Assembly (NCBI GenBank): GCA_949317995.1 | Contig: OX439041.1 | Span: 14,787,501-14,851,500 of the forward strand | DNA from: Acholoe squamosa | Lineage: Eukaryota > Annelida > Polychaeta > Phyllodocida > Polynoidae | Direction: 5' to 3' | DNA length: 64,000 bases | Shown here: one piece after another, positions 46,203-57,164 of the stretch | Layout: every line of letters begins with the position of its first letter | Position numbering within the stretch: position 1 is the first letter of the stretch | Position numbers and translations under genes: made by a program | The notes under the pieces: generated by a model | Seen by the model: the letters and a program-made list of their open reading frames with translations, nothing else | What the model was told of the DNA's origin: nothing | Databases searched by the model: none

Positions 46203-47157
46203 GGGCATCATCACTACATGGGCATTGGAAATAGAGGGGAGGGGAACTCCAGAAACGTTCAAAATTGAGAGGTCAAGCCGGTGCAGATAAAAAATGACAT
46301 TGAAAATGGCAACCCCCTTTTCCCCCCTGAAACTGTGTTCCATATCCCTGTTTATACCACGACTTCTGTGAATTTGGGTGCTTTTTCTGGATATTCCCAT
46401 GCACATACCTGTCGATATTGCACAGCATGAATGCTGTAGCATGAATTTTGGAAGGCGTGCGGTTATCCATGGATAATCTGCACACCTCTCATGTCCTTCC
46501 ATGTCATATGTTACATGTTAAAACCCACGAAATTTTCAAGGCCAGGGCAGGGCTCGAACCTACAGTCTCACATTCCAAATCCAACTCCCTATGCAGTACG
46601 CCATTCACTCAGGCTACGCCCTCGTGTAATTATCCTTCACTAACACACACGCGTCATGAATTATCCATTGATTACTTGTTCAATAAACATGAGATTGAAG
46701 CTGATGATTATGATTCCATTAGATTGATTTCATCCATCACCTCTAAGCTGACATAGTGATTTGTACTACATAGAATCATCTAGACAAATTGACAAATTAG
46801 ACAAATTGAGTAAATAGTTTTATACATCATAATTATATTCCATTGAATATTGTTCAGCACAGGGAAATGTCATGGTGCAAGCCAGTTGTCAGCTACATCC
46901 TGATAGTCGTAGTACTGTGTGTGATCGAGGTGCATTAAGAAATGACCTCCAGACATTTTCCTTTGATAAAAGTCTTTACACAGGACCCTTATGGCATGTT
47001 CCAATTAAAGATTATCTATGTATACATTGAGAAAAAAACCTGTGTACGTGCTGCAAATTACTCACAAGTTAGTTTGACAGTTGATATTGCCACTACCAAG
47101 AAGCTTCAATAGATAGGAGATGAAACTCAGAGCTTTACCTATGGACACAGTGTAACA
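46203..47157. other. 3' flank of the PhyH-like gene
   Basis: No further gene. It contains a tRNA-like SINE head on the minus strand (46545-46626). No strong AATAAA signal can be assigned with confidence to the host gene. Confidence 0.5.
46545..46626 (-). mobile_element. tRNA-derived SINE head, minus strand
   Basis: On the minus strand an A-box-like TAGCCTGAGTG (46606-46616) is followed by a perfect-looking B box GGTTCGAGCCC (46550-46560) with tRNA-like spacing. The T arm can pair (GTAGG with CCTGC), but the acceptor stem cannot, so this is a SINE head rather than a working tRNA gene. Confidence 0.55.
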
Positions 47158-48126
47158 GCCCCCCCCCCTCTACCCCCTTAAAAGTAGGCTCCCTTTTGTG
47201 TTCAGTATTGAGTCCTATGTAGGATAAGGGGGTTTATAGAGATGTCAGGAATCTTTATCAGAGTGATATCAAATGGAAACCTATACCAAAAAATCCTGCT
47301 GAATCCAAAATTTGTGATCTTGATTCTCAAAATTTGACCAAAAGTACCTAAAAAGGAGGTTTGATGATGAGAATATTTTAAAAATGTACAAAGGTTATAT
47401 TGAAAATGATTGGAACTTTTTATAGATGCAACATGCTAATCAAAGTCAAAACCTCAATCTACATATCCCAATGTCTGCCTATGTCAACCTGACAAATACT
47501 CTACCTGTGTATGGCTCTGCCTCTCCCACATACTGCCTATCCCTTAGTCTACCTATCACCCATAATACCTATCCCTTGAAACATCTAGAGTTTAATTAGG
47601 TCTTCCCTCAAATGGCTTAAAGGATTAAAGTTTACCCCTCACCTTTGTACCTAATTTTCTCACTACATTCTTACCATTAGTCTACCTATCCTCAATCTGC
47701 CTATCATTCACTTTACCTATCCCTCATGGTGACTATCCCCCAACTCTTCACATCCCTCATGTTTGACTGGCACATCTGTGATATTACCTAGCACCAATGT
47801 ATCTTTTGAATATGCTCACTTCACAAGGTACTCTCTATGCCTATCTCTTAAACTGTTTATTACACATGCTACCTATCCTCCTTGCTACCCATCCTCTTCA
47901 ATACCTATCCCTCATGCTCACTTTATAGCTTTCCTACCTATCACAGCTTGTTCAGCTGGGATAGCTCACAGCCAACCTTAATTTTGATCTCTTAGTCAAC
48001 CTATCCCCTAAGGAACAAATTTAACAGTCTACCTCACACATACATCTACCTATCACTCATGCTATATATATCCTTGAGGTTACCTATCCTTCAGGCTGCC
48101 TATCCTTCATGGTATATAGCCCTCAG
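47158..48126 (+). repeat. Left arm of the 2.27-kb palindrome
   Basis: It pairs with 48458-49428; landmarks are GGAACTTTTTATAGATGCAA at about 47422 and TAAGGGGGTTTATAGAGATG at about 47225. Confidence 0.9.
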
Positions 48127-48457
48127 TTTTTTAACCTTAAAAATGTTTTGTTGTAAAGTGGGATAGCATGAATGATATGCATCGTGGAGGATAGGAAGAG
48201 GGGAATAAACAACATATATGTAGGATAGGAAGTTAGCTAGTCTAATGATAGCCATGGTGAGGCATTTTAGAAAAAAAAAAACATGATAATTCAATGGGCT
48301 GAGGGATATGTAAGGTAAACATGAGTGATATGCAGACTTGAGGAGAGGTACAATGAGCGATAGGTATATTTCACAAGGCATAGACTATAAGAGCTTCTAT
48401 AAAGGTAGAAAGAATAGAATACAAGGTGAGAGATACATAGATAGCTGGTTAGGTAGA

Positions 48458-49428
48458 CTGAGGGCTATATACCATGAAGGATAGGCAGCCTGAAGGATAG
48501 GTAACCTCAAGAATATATAGCATGAGTGATCAGAGAATGTATGCTTGAGGTAGACTGTTGGATTTGTTCTTTAGGGGATAGGTTGATTAAGAGATCATAA
48601 TAAAGGTTGGATGTGAGCTATCCCAGCTGATCAAGCTGTGATAGGTAGGAAAGCTATAAAGTGAGCATGAGGGATAGGTATTAAAGAGGATGGGTAGCAA
48701 GGAGGATAGGTAATAAACAGTTTAAGAGATTGGCACAGAGGGTACCTTGTAAGGTGAGCATATTCAAAAGATACATTGGTGCTAGGTAATATCACAGATG
48801 TGCCAGTCAAATATGAGGGATGTGCAGAGTTGGGGGATAGTCACCATGAGGGATAGGTAAAGTGAATGATAGGCAGATTGAGGATAGGTAGACTAATGGT
48901 AAGAATGTAGAGAGAAAATTAGGTACAAAGGTGAGGGGTAAACTTTAATCCTTTAAGCCATTTAAGGGAAAACCTAATTAAACTCTAGATGTTTCAAGGG
49001 ATAGGTATTATGAGTGATAGGCAGACTAAGGGACAGTCAGTATGTGGGAGAGGCAGAGCCATACGCAGGCAGAGTACTTGTCAGGTTGGGATAGGCAAAC
49101 ATTGGGATATATAGATTGAGGTACTGACTTTGATTAGCATGTTGCATCTATAAAAAGTTCCAATCATTTTCAATATAACCTTTGTACATTTTTAAAATAT
49201 TCTCATCATCAAACCTCCTTTTTAGGTACCTTTTGCCAAATTTTGAGAATCAAGACCACAAATTTTGGATTCAGCAGGAATTTTTGGTATAGGTGGCCCC
49301 TTGTTTCCATTTGATTTCACTCTGATAAAGATTCCTGACATCTCCATAAACCCCCTTATCTTACATAGGACTCAGTACTGAACACAAAAGGTAGCCTACT
49401 TTTAAGGGGGGGGGGGTAGAGGGGGGTG
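48458..49428 (-). repeat. Right arm of the 2.27-kb palindrome
   Basis: Reverse-complement counterpart of the left arm, ending in a G-rich run near 49400-49428. Confidence 0.9.
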
Positions 49429-49471
49429 GCTTGCACTATAGGACTCTATGGAGTAACATATCCTAGGGAAC

Positions 49472-49783
49472 CTATACTATTCTTGCCACTACCCCCAATC
49501 CAGTAACAAGCACGGTCCAGCGTGTTGTACAGCTGTTGATTACACTCTGGGGCTGCATCTTTGTGAACACCTTTCTAATACCTAGTGAAATGGCGTTGCC
49601 AGAACCATTGAAACGCAGCAATTTGTCCAAGTCGTCCGCAGATGGATTTTTCGCCAAAACATTTTCATCTTTGCCACTAGTGGCTTCTAAGTCTTGGTCA
49701 TTGTCAACTACTGTTTCAACCATAACAGTAGAGCCCTGTGCCATAACACCTTGCTCACTGTTTTCCCCCTTGAAACAAATTCA
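49472..49783 (-). pseudogene. Unrecognised minus-strand ORF fragment
   Basis: About 104 open codons with an ATG at 49744 in a fair context (GTTATGG). The product is acidic and Asp/Ser-rich at first (ETVVDNDQDLEATSG), then has a KLLRFNGSGNAISLGI stretch, and ends at a stop at 49472. No family is recognised. It directly abuts the CACGTG/CACGGG-rich segment at 49770-49940. It may be an exon, or a transposon gene fragment, related by position to the fragment at 62676-63030. Confidence 0.3.
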
Positions 49784-49940
49784 CGTGAATTCACCAGTAA
49801 AATCACGTGTTGAACTGGTGTCGTTCCCGTGAATTCCCGTGAATTTTACACATGAATTCACGGGATTCTGTGAGCAGAAATTCACGTGATATCACGGGAT
49901 CACGTGAAATGACAGTAAATTCACGTGATATCACGGGAAT
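49770..49940. repeat. Dense TTCACGTGAA / CACGGG motif cluster
   Basis: Within 170 bp there are at least eight half-sites of the form TTCACG or CCCGTGAA, several as full palindromes (TTCACGTGAATTC), and TTCACGTGATATCACGGGA occurs twice. A looser inverted counterpart lies at 62575-62700, sharing TCTGTGAGCA between the motifs. Confidence 0.8.
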
Positions 49941-50359
49941 ATTGAAAATACTTTTGCAAATAACCCCCACTTCTAACCTCAATTTAAGATTTGAAATCGA
50001 TAGTTTGTATTCCTATGATGAGACTTTCCTCATTGTATTTGTCTTTGATGTAGATCTAGCCTTGAAACGCCATCATTTCGATTGATAGATTCTGAGCAAT
50101 ATAGAGATTCACACAAAACTAGACACATTGACTTATATTTTGATTTGAGCCTTTATTTGGGTAATAAATACATCTAGAATGGGGGCAATAAATGGGGAAG
50201 GTGGATGGCGCCTATAGGCTAAAAGTAGCTAAATTTTCGCCAGATTTTCACCATGTTTGTAATTACTTTCTCTTTCTAATAGTACAAAGAAAGCAGTCTT
50301 ATAAACTAGCATAGGGTCCCATGCTAGTTTATGAGATATTTATCTATGAATCTACCATA
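49941..50359. other. Intergenic, nothing recognised
   Basis: Ordinary AT-rich sequence between the CACGGG cluster and the MITE. Only the 5-bp target duplication CCATA at 50355-50359 belongs to a feature. Confidence 0.4.
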
Positions 50360-50795
50360 CAGGGGCGTAGGAAAAGGGGGGGCCAGGGGGGCCTGGGCCC
50401 CCCCAATCATGAAGAAGGTGGGGCCTGAATATGTCTGGGCCCCCCCAATATTGGCCAAGAACTCAAACACAAAATGGAAAAGAAGCTTATACCTTGCATC
50501 TCAAATTAGATTTATATGGTGATGGGATAGGGAAAGTAGGAGTGTGAGCCTAAGTCAGATCCAAGATTCAACAAAAATTACTTTTCTATACAAATTCTAT
50601 ATATATAACTTTCGATAAGGCTAGGGGGTATGGACGACCGGTCGGCACGATGCTACCACTCAGAATGGAAAAAAAAAAATTCTATATATATACGTATATG
50701 TATAGACGTCATCGTGCTTCAGCGGATAACTCAAGGTGGTCACGATGGGGCCCTGGCTGGGCCCCCCCAATGAAGATTTGCTTCCTACGCCTCTG
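50360..50795. mobile_element. MITE with CAGGGGCGTAGGAA ends and 5-bp duplication
   Basis: 436 bp with terminal inverted repeats CAGGGGCGTAGGAA and TTCCTACGCCTCTG (one mismatch), flanked by CCATA on both sides (50355-50359 and 50796-50800). Subterminal GGGCCCCCCCAAT strings occur at both ends. CAGGGG-type ends with short duplications suggest a hAT-like origin, perhaps the hAT5 group with 5-bp duplications; that is inference. It has no coding capacity. Confidence 0.85.
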
Positions 50796-50800
50796 CCATA

Positions 50801-52379
50801 GGGTTATACAGTGTTTTGCCATAATTTGCATGGAATCTCATTAAAGAGTAGATAATTTTTTGGCTTACTTTCCCAGAATATTTTCATCAACTTTCTGTAC
50901 CCAGAAAATATATTACCATCATGTGGTCCCATGCACTTTTGAATCGTTTTTCCACATTGAAAATCTCCTGAAAATAATAGAATTACATCATGCAGGCTAA
51001 ATACTGCTCATAAACCCCCACACAGCCATTTTGTATAGTCGTTCACTAGCCATAGAGAAGTACACATGTGCAGAAACCTGCACAGAGAACATGATTGGCA
51101 TTAGAGCCATCTACCTTAAAAAAGCCAGCATCAGCATATTGAATAGAGCAAGTTCCATCGCAATGAAAATATTCAGGTTTTTCATCGCACATATAGTCTC
51201 GAACAGGTAAACAGGATTGGTGCCTAGCCCATGCTAGATTTATTTCCTAATTTTGCCACAAGGGAGCACAAGGGAGCACAAAGGAGCAAAAGAAAATCAA
51301 GGAACCCATTTGTGGGAAAGTTCCATGGTTTACTATGGTGAAGGCAGAAAGAACATACCATTCTTACACCAGAAGTTATAATGAAATAAATGGATGTATT
51401 TCAAGGCCAAATAGAGCTAGAACATATTGAGATTGGGGATATGGTTATAAATACTCATGGGTTCATATCTAGCAAGCTATTTCTCTCAAACTATCAGGAG
51501 TATTTTCTTATGCAATATAACACTGAAAGGTGTGATCTCAATTTGATAATTGATTTTTAACATGGAAAACCATTTACCCTTACATCTACACTGCTATTAC
51601 TACCATACATTCTTACATAGAGGATTTGAAGTTCTAGTCTTGGCCACCAGGGGGCAGGAACATAGCATAAAATGCCTTTGCAATATTATACTGTAATACA
51701 CCATGTATATGGCATGTCTTATATGCAAGAATTGCCCTTTGATGCATCTTCTAGATGCAGCAAAACTGGGAGTACATTTTCTCTCTGGGAGTAAATTTTC
51801 CCCCAAAGTCTCTGTAATATTCCCCCATCCACAATCAGTGGTAAAGGTGGGTGAAGGAAGCACTGGGATGGCTATTGGTTCTTGAATTTTGAAGATCCAT
51901 TGATTAGAATAAAATATTCAACATTTACATATCCTTTTATCATATTAGAAAGGTCTGGGTGTGCCTTAAATGTGGGGTGCACCTTATAGACAGGGTATTG
52001 TAACTACATTTTCTTTTGTTTAGAATTCAAGACTGCATGTCTGAATCTTTTTATTCAAATCTACCAAAAAAGGCATGATGAATCCAGGAATCAACAATGC
52101 AAGCCTCTCAAAGTTTGGTTTCCCTAAATAGCCATACTTAATGTATCTTATTTCTGACAGAACATCTATGACAGCAATAAAAATATCATATGGGTGGCAC
52201 CACTGTGCTGTTTTTCAGCCAGCCCTCTTCTCTGGAGTACCTCTCTTAATATGTGCTATCTAGCAGATTTCATCAAGCTCCTGTGTTGCAATTGACTACC
52301 TGCATAAAGAAAACAAAAGTACATGTCCGTGAGTTAAAGTGAATGAGTGGGTAGTAGTTATTTCAAGTGGAACATGAAT
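50801..52379. other. Intergenic, nothing coding
   Basis: No gene supported. It contains a short tandem AAGGGAGCAC repeat near 51255-51285, a CTCF-like motif at 51644-51657, and near 51960-51990 a GGGTGC-CTTATAGAC string reminiscent of the MITE at 57784-58006. Confidence 0.45.
51644..51657 (+). promoter_or_regulatory. CTCF-like motif
   Basis: CCACCAGGGGGCAG matches the bilaterian CTCF core closely. An oppositely oriented relative lies at 53607-53620. Confidence 0.3.
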
Positions 52380-52510
52380 CAGGGGCATAGGAAAAGGGGC
52401 ACCAGCCTCAATTATAAAGGAAGTTTATCTGGGCCCCTCAAAATTTGCAAAGTATTCAAAATAAATTTAAATTAAACAAAAATTACTTTTCTACACAAAT
52501 TCAAATGACC
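52380..52510 (+). mobile_element. Partial second copy of the CAGGGGCGTAGGAA MITE
   Basis: It begins CAGGGGCATAGGAAAAGGGG, continues with a GGGCCCCTCAA string, and ends with AAAAATTACTTTTCTACACAAATTC, the same order as 50360-50595 in the full copy but more diverged and lacking the right end. Confidence 0.7.
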
Positions 52511-54173
52511 AATGCATGAGACCACTGATAAAAATTCCACTTATCTTAAAACAAGTCATCTAAATAATATTTTTGGGAAAGTTTTAGTTTAAATCAGTTT
52601 TATTATGGAATGATAACAAATTAATCTACTACATGAATATCAATTTGTAAATTGGGTAGAATGACTTCTATATAATTAACCTCATTTGTGTATTACAAAT
52701 TATTGGATAATAGATTTTTTTTGTGTGTCTTTGATACTAACAGTAAATGACAGCATTTGCTTTTCATATTGATTTTCATCCATATGTCGTTGCCTCAGTG
52801 CAACAAGGTTGTATCTGCATATTTCAAGTTTTGCAGGAGAGGGAAAAGAGGGGTTGCAATCTGTCTATATTTCAGCCAAACACATTCTATGATAGTATAG
52901 CTTAATAACAGGGTTAGTAAAAACCGTTTGATAGAGAGGGGGTTGGTCCCAGAAACATCAATTGGATGATGAAAAAATGTTGACAAACATTAAAAAGCGT
53001 TTTATGGTAGCCAAATTAAAAAAAAGAAAATCGAAATGTTCCCAAAATATTTGTATAGATGTGTAGAGGCAAGGAGAAAGGGTGCTCCATGCTAGAAGTC
53101 AACTTTAAAATTCAGATCACTAGCTTTACAGTGATATATTGCATGAGAAGATACTCCTGTAAGTTTTGGAGGAATGGCTTGCTAAATATGGGTAGGTATG
53201 ACCATTTTGTGAGTGTCAATAAGCCATAAGTCCCATTGGTCATGAGATACATCTGTAATTAGCATAATTTATGCTAATTAGCTAAATAAGCATAAATTTT
53301 CATTCTTTTGCCCATAACTTTCGATGTAGAAATGGTATTTTCATTCTGTTTACACCATAGTGGACCTTATGAAATGTTCCTTCAAATGGGATCATCGATT
53401 TTCTTATTTAGAATGAAAATAATGTTTCCATGGCAACAGAAATCAACAAAAATGCCTATTTTGGCCCCAAAACATTCTTTTTAATGCCAAATATGGACCC
53501 TTTCCCCCAAAAATAGAATGTTTTATAAAAAAATCATTGGATTGTCCATAAAAAAGTAGCCTATAGCAGTTTTAGGCATATTTTTCCTATTCTAGCCCAT
53601 AGTAGTGCCCCCCTGGTGGCTAAAACAGGTACTAAATCCTGCAGGAACCCTCATTTCTGCTTGCAGGCTCACAGATGTTCTTACATTCCCTGGCATAAAA
53701 TAGAACCCAAGATCTCTTGATATAGAGTCAAATGTGTTACCACTTGGACTATATGTTGATACTTCATTCATTACAAAGATATGCTTATAATCTAAGTGCT
53801 CAGGAAGTTATGAAAAAATCTGTCAACTTTTGGATATGAATATGGGGAATAATGTGACAAATTACTGCATAATCCTATATAATATTAAAGGTTCTGTATC
53901 TCAAAAATATGAATGGGTCCCCCACCGGCAGTAAGCTACAAGCCTATCCATTCCTCCAGCACTAGCTGACCCCTCCTTCTGCCCATAGTCCAAGGGAAAT
54001 GAATCTGTTTACATGTGTTAAGTATGGACTATATGTTGCAGTTATTATATGTACAAGTGACAAGTAATCAGGGATGGACTATAGTTTGGCATCATATAAA
54101 TTTTGATGGCCATGCATTAAATGCATCAACTCACCAACCTGAACCACTACATCCCAACTCACCAACCATTACA
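52511..54173. other. Intergenic, nothing coding
   Basis: No gene. It contains a 25-bp near-palindrome built on TTAGCATAATTTATGCTAA (53256-53280), also found in the foldback-like element at 30 kb, a perfect RFX-like X-box (GTTTCCATGGCAAC, 53424-53437) and an inverted CTCF-like motif (53607-53620). Confidence 0.45.
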
Positions 54174-54865
54174 TCCCTTGAAGGACCACTAATGCATTAA
54201 TGCATCATGTCCATCGGACATCATGATGCTACATTCATGCATCATGACGACCATGTGAGTTGATACACACACTGCAAAAGTGTCGGCATAATGCTCCAAT
54301 TAAGTGTTGGAGAGCATGCAGACTCTAATCCCACCTTACCAACCACTAAAATATAGAACCAGCCTGTACATAGCAGTGTGCGATGCCTACCCCAGTACTG
54401 CTGACTGTCCAGGATCACCTTGTGCTAAAACTCTAACCCACATTAACAATTACTAAAATAAACATGTATACATATAAACCCAGCCTGTAAAATAGCAGTG
54501 TGTGACACCTACCAATGACTATCCAGGATCGCCTTGTGTTAAATACCTAAAACCCAAAACCACCAATCACTCTGTATGTACCTGAAGTGACCTGGGATGT
54601 GTAAAAATAGACACCAGTAAACAGAACAACGGCTGTGTAGGTATTGCCAGTCTGCAACATGTGTATTTGTAGCAGTAAGTGCTCCAAATATAACAATACT
54701 ATGTGACTGGGCTCCTAATATGGGAAGGACTTGTTTGTTTTCCATTCTAAGACTCCAATTAACCAATGCCATGTCACTTTGTACTCCTAATATGCACTTC
54801 ATACATTGGTGCATCATGATGTCCAATGGACATGATGCATTAATGCATCAGAGGCCCTTGAAGGG
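54174..54865. mobile_element. MITE with CCCTTGAAGG ends and ATGCATTAATGCAT
   Basis: Terminal inverted repeats of about 55 bp: CCCTTGAAGGACCACTAATG at the left pairs with the reverse complement of the right end (54800-54865). Each end contains ATGCATTAATGCATCATGTCC followed by a GGACATCATGATGC palindrome. TTAA follows the right end (54866-54869), suggesting a piggyBac-like TTAA preference, but the left flank is not TTAA. The interior has no gene. Confidence 0.72.
54335..54545 (+). repeat. Two-copy ~110-bp tandem repeat inside the MITE
   Basis: Two degenerate copies share ACTAAAATA, CCAGCCTGTA, TAGCAGTGTG and CCAGGATC-CCTTGTG in the same order (about 54340-54430 and 54450-54545). Confidence 0.6.
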
Positions 54866-54869
54866 TTAA

Positions 54870-55829
54870 GAGGTGTGTGCGGCCCTACTGTGGAGGAGGG
54901 GGTATGAGAGCTGTCAAAGTTGTGACCATTAGGGTGTGTTACAGTTAGGCCTCTGTGATGTCACATGGTGGTTAGCTGCAGGCAGACATTGGCAACACAT
55001 GGTTAGGTGACTACACCATGAGTAGAAGCTCCTCAATATATTAGAATATATTAGATAGGATATTGTTAGATGACTATATGGAATGCTCCTATGATTGGTA
55101 TGTAAAGTACATGATTTAACATGTACAACAAGAGATTAAGATCTAATTGCAATGTGTGTATAGTTTTCATGTAAGTGCATCCTAGTCATCTTACCCAAAG
55201 GTCAACTTAATGCATTGGTTTGTTTGCCCATAAGACCCATAAATATTAACAATCAGTAACTGTAACACATCCTATGAAGGGCCAAGTGGGGGGAGGGCAG
55301 GTCCTCTGTGTGTGTCTCAGTGCTATGGTCACATGACCAGTTCTGAAGGCCAGGTGTACAAGTCAAGCTGACCTGTTCACAGTTTGTTAGATGTGCTTGA
55401 TACTACGGATGGCATTATTACATAGCTGTAATGGTTAAAGGCTATGGGCCACAAAAACCAAAAAAAATCTAGGACTTTGCCAAGCATGTTGTAGAAATTC
55501 ATTGTTTCTCCATACTATCAACCATTCAGTGATCATGGTCACTGAAAAGCAATTATTCTTTGCTGGGTTTTCACTGGTGGGTGTTAGAAATGTTCATTTC
55601 CTGCTTGGGATATCAGAAAAAATCATTGGCAAATATGTGCATACACGTCAAAAAACAATTTTAGAGAATCTTTGAAAATTTTGAAAAAATCATATGGAGT
55701 CTAACGTGTTGTCCTCTTGAACCACTTAGTAGGATGTTGCCTCCAGGTCTTCATTGGTCCAACTTCATGCACCTATAAAGACAAATGGTATATCCATTAC
55801 TCACTAGGTTATGCCAAACCAAACAGAAG
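54870..55829. other. Intergenic, nothing recognised
   Basis: No gene or repeat could be supported in this stretch. Confidence 0.45.
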
Positions 55830-56745
55830 GAGGTAGGTGTGGACATAGAGGGAGCTGGGTGTGGACATAGAGGGAGGTGAGAGTGGACACAGGGGGAGGT
55901 GGGTGTGGACACTGAGGGAGGTGGTTGTGGACATAATGGGGATGTGTAGGAAGATAGAGGGAGGTGGGTGTGGACATGGAGGGAGGTGGGTGTGGATAGA
56001 GAGGGATTTGGATGTGGACATAGAGGGATTTGGGTAGACCCAAAGGGAGGGCGGGTGTGGACATAGAGGGAGGTGGGTGTGGACCCAGAGGGAGGTGGGT
56101 GTAAACACAGAGGGAGGTGGGTGTGAACAAAGAGGGAATTGAGTGTTGACATAGAGGGAGGTGGGTGTGGATAATGAGGGAGGTGGCCGTGGACATAGGG
56201 GAGGTGGGTGTGAACACAGAGTGAGTTGGGTGCTGACATAGAGGAAGCTGGATGTGGACACAGAGGGAGGTGGGTGTGGACAAAGAGGCAAATGGATGTG
56301 GACATAGAGGGAGATGAGAGTGGACACAAAGGGATGTGAGTGTGAACACAGAGGGATGTGAGGTTGGGTATAGAGGGAGGTGAGAGTGGAGAAAGAGTGA
56401 GGTGGTGTGGACACAGAGGGAGGTGGTGTGGACACAGAGGGAAATGGATGTGGACATAGAGGGAGGGGAGAGTGGAAAAACAGGGCAGTGGGTGAGGACA
56501 GAGAGGGAGGTGTATGTGAACATAGAGGGAGATGAGAGTGGACACAAAGGGATGTGAGTGTGGACATAGAGGGAGGCGGATGTGAACAAAGCGTGAGGTG
56601 GGTGTTGACATAGAGGGAATTGGATGTGGATATAAAGGGAGGGGAGAGTGGACAAAGAGGGCAGTGGGTGTGGATAGAGAGGGAAATGGATGTGGACATA
56701 GAGGGAGATGAGAGTGGACACAAAGGGATGTGTGAACACAGAGGG
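55830..56745 (+). repeat. 22-bp minisatellite (GACATAGAGGGAGGTGG type), main array
   Basis: About 40 degenerate copies of a 22-bp unit reading GTGGACATAGAGGGAGGTGG plus two bases. A unit not divisible by three with few stops on the minus strand makes three overlapping Pro/His/Ser/Leu-rich open frames (up to 384 codons), which are translations of the repeat and not genes. The same unit recurs in the same orientation at 59835-60110. Confidence 0.93.
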
Positions 56746-56849
56746 ATGTGAGTCTAACATGTATATACTTATGTATAATACATGTTCACCTATATGGCCG
56801 TCGGAGAGACCTGGGCCAGCCAACAAGTGTAGTATTGAGGATAGCTGTC

Positions 56850-57130
56850 TTTTGCACAGGTAGTGGTTGTACAAGGGTTCTTGTACCCAATACCTGCTGG
56901 CTTTCACATAGAGTAACTGGTAGTGGTTCCCACATCCATTAGGTGCTGGTTCCTGCACTCACTACCTGCTGGTTCCCAAATAGAGTGCCTGCTGGTTCCC
57001 ACATCAGGTAGCTGCTAGTTCTGAAAACAGTAGCTGTTGGTTCCCATACAGTAGCTACTTGTTTCCATATCCAGTAGCTGCTGGTTCCGATATAGAATAG
57101 CTACCGGTTCCCATTCCTAGTAGCAAAAGA
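56850..57130 (+). repeat. TAGCTGCTGGTTCCCA repeat, left arm
   Basis: Degenerate tandem copies of a ~22-24-bp unit, TAGCTGCTGGTTCCCACATC. It pairs inverted with 59210-59640; the best match covers about 120 bp including GAGTAACTGGTAGTGGTTCC at over 90% identity. Confidence 0.85.
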
Positions 57131-57164
57131 GTGATCTTGATAAATTCTGGATGAAAAGGGTCAT

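Larger units (their letters stand above)
47158..49428. mobile_element. 2.27-kb near-perfect palindrome, foldback-type element
   Basis: Two arms of about 970 bp (47158-48126 and 48458-49428) are reverse complements at about 95% by eye, around a 331-bp loop. The tips are C-rich/G-rich runs (CCCCCCCCTCTACCCCCTT and its reverse). The outer ~300 bp of each arm is unique sequence; the inner ~650 bp is a degenerate short repeat of the type CTACCTATCCCTCATG. Unique tip plus tandem-repeat arms plus a small loop is the architecture of Foldback elements. The high arm identity means recent origin or gene conversion. No gene is present and no clear target duplication was found. Confidence 0.88.

Noticed and set aside
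46545-46626. Functional tRNA gene on the minus strand
   Set aside because: A and B boxes and a T arm are visible, but the acceptor stem does not pair, so it is kept only as a SINE head.
53650-53760. Possible tRNA-like SINE head on the minus strand
   Set aside because: A TAGTCCAAGTGG A-box-like string is present, but the B box is too degenerate to support the call.
55751-56958. Long Pro/His/Ser-rich minus-strand frames (up to 384 codons)
   Set aside because: They are translations of the 22-bp minisatellite in all three frames, with no start context or domain.
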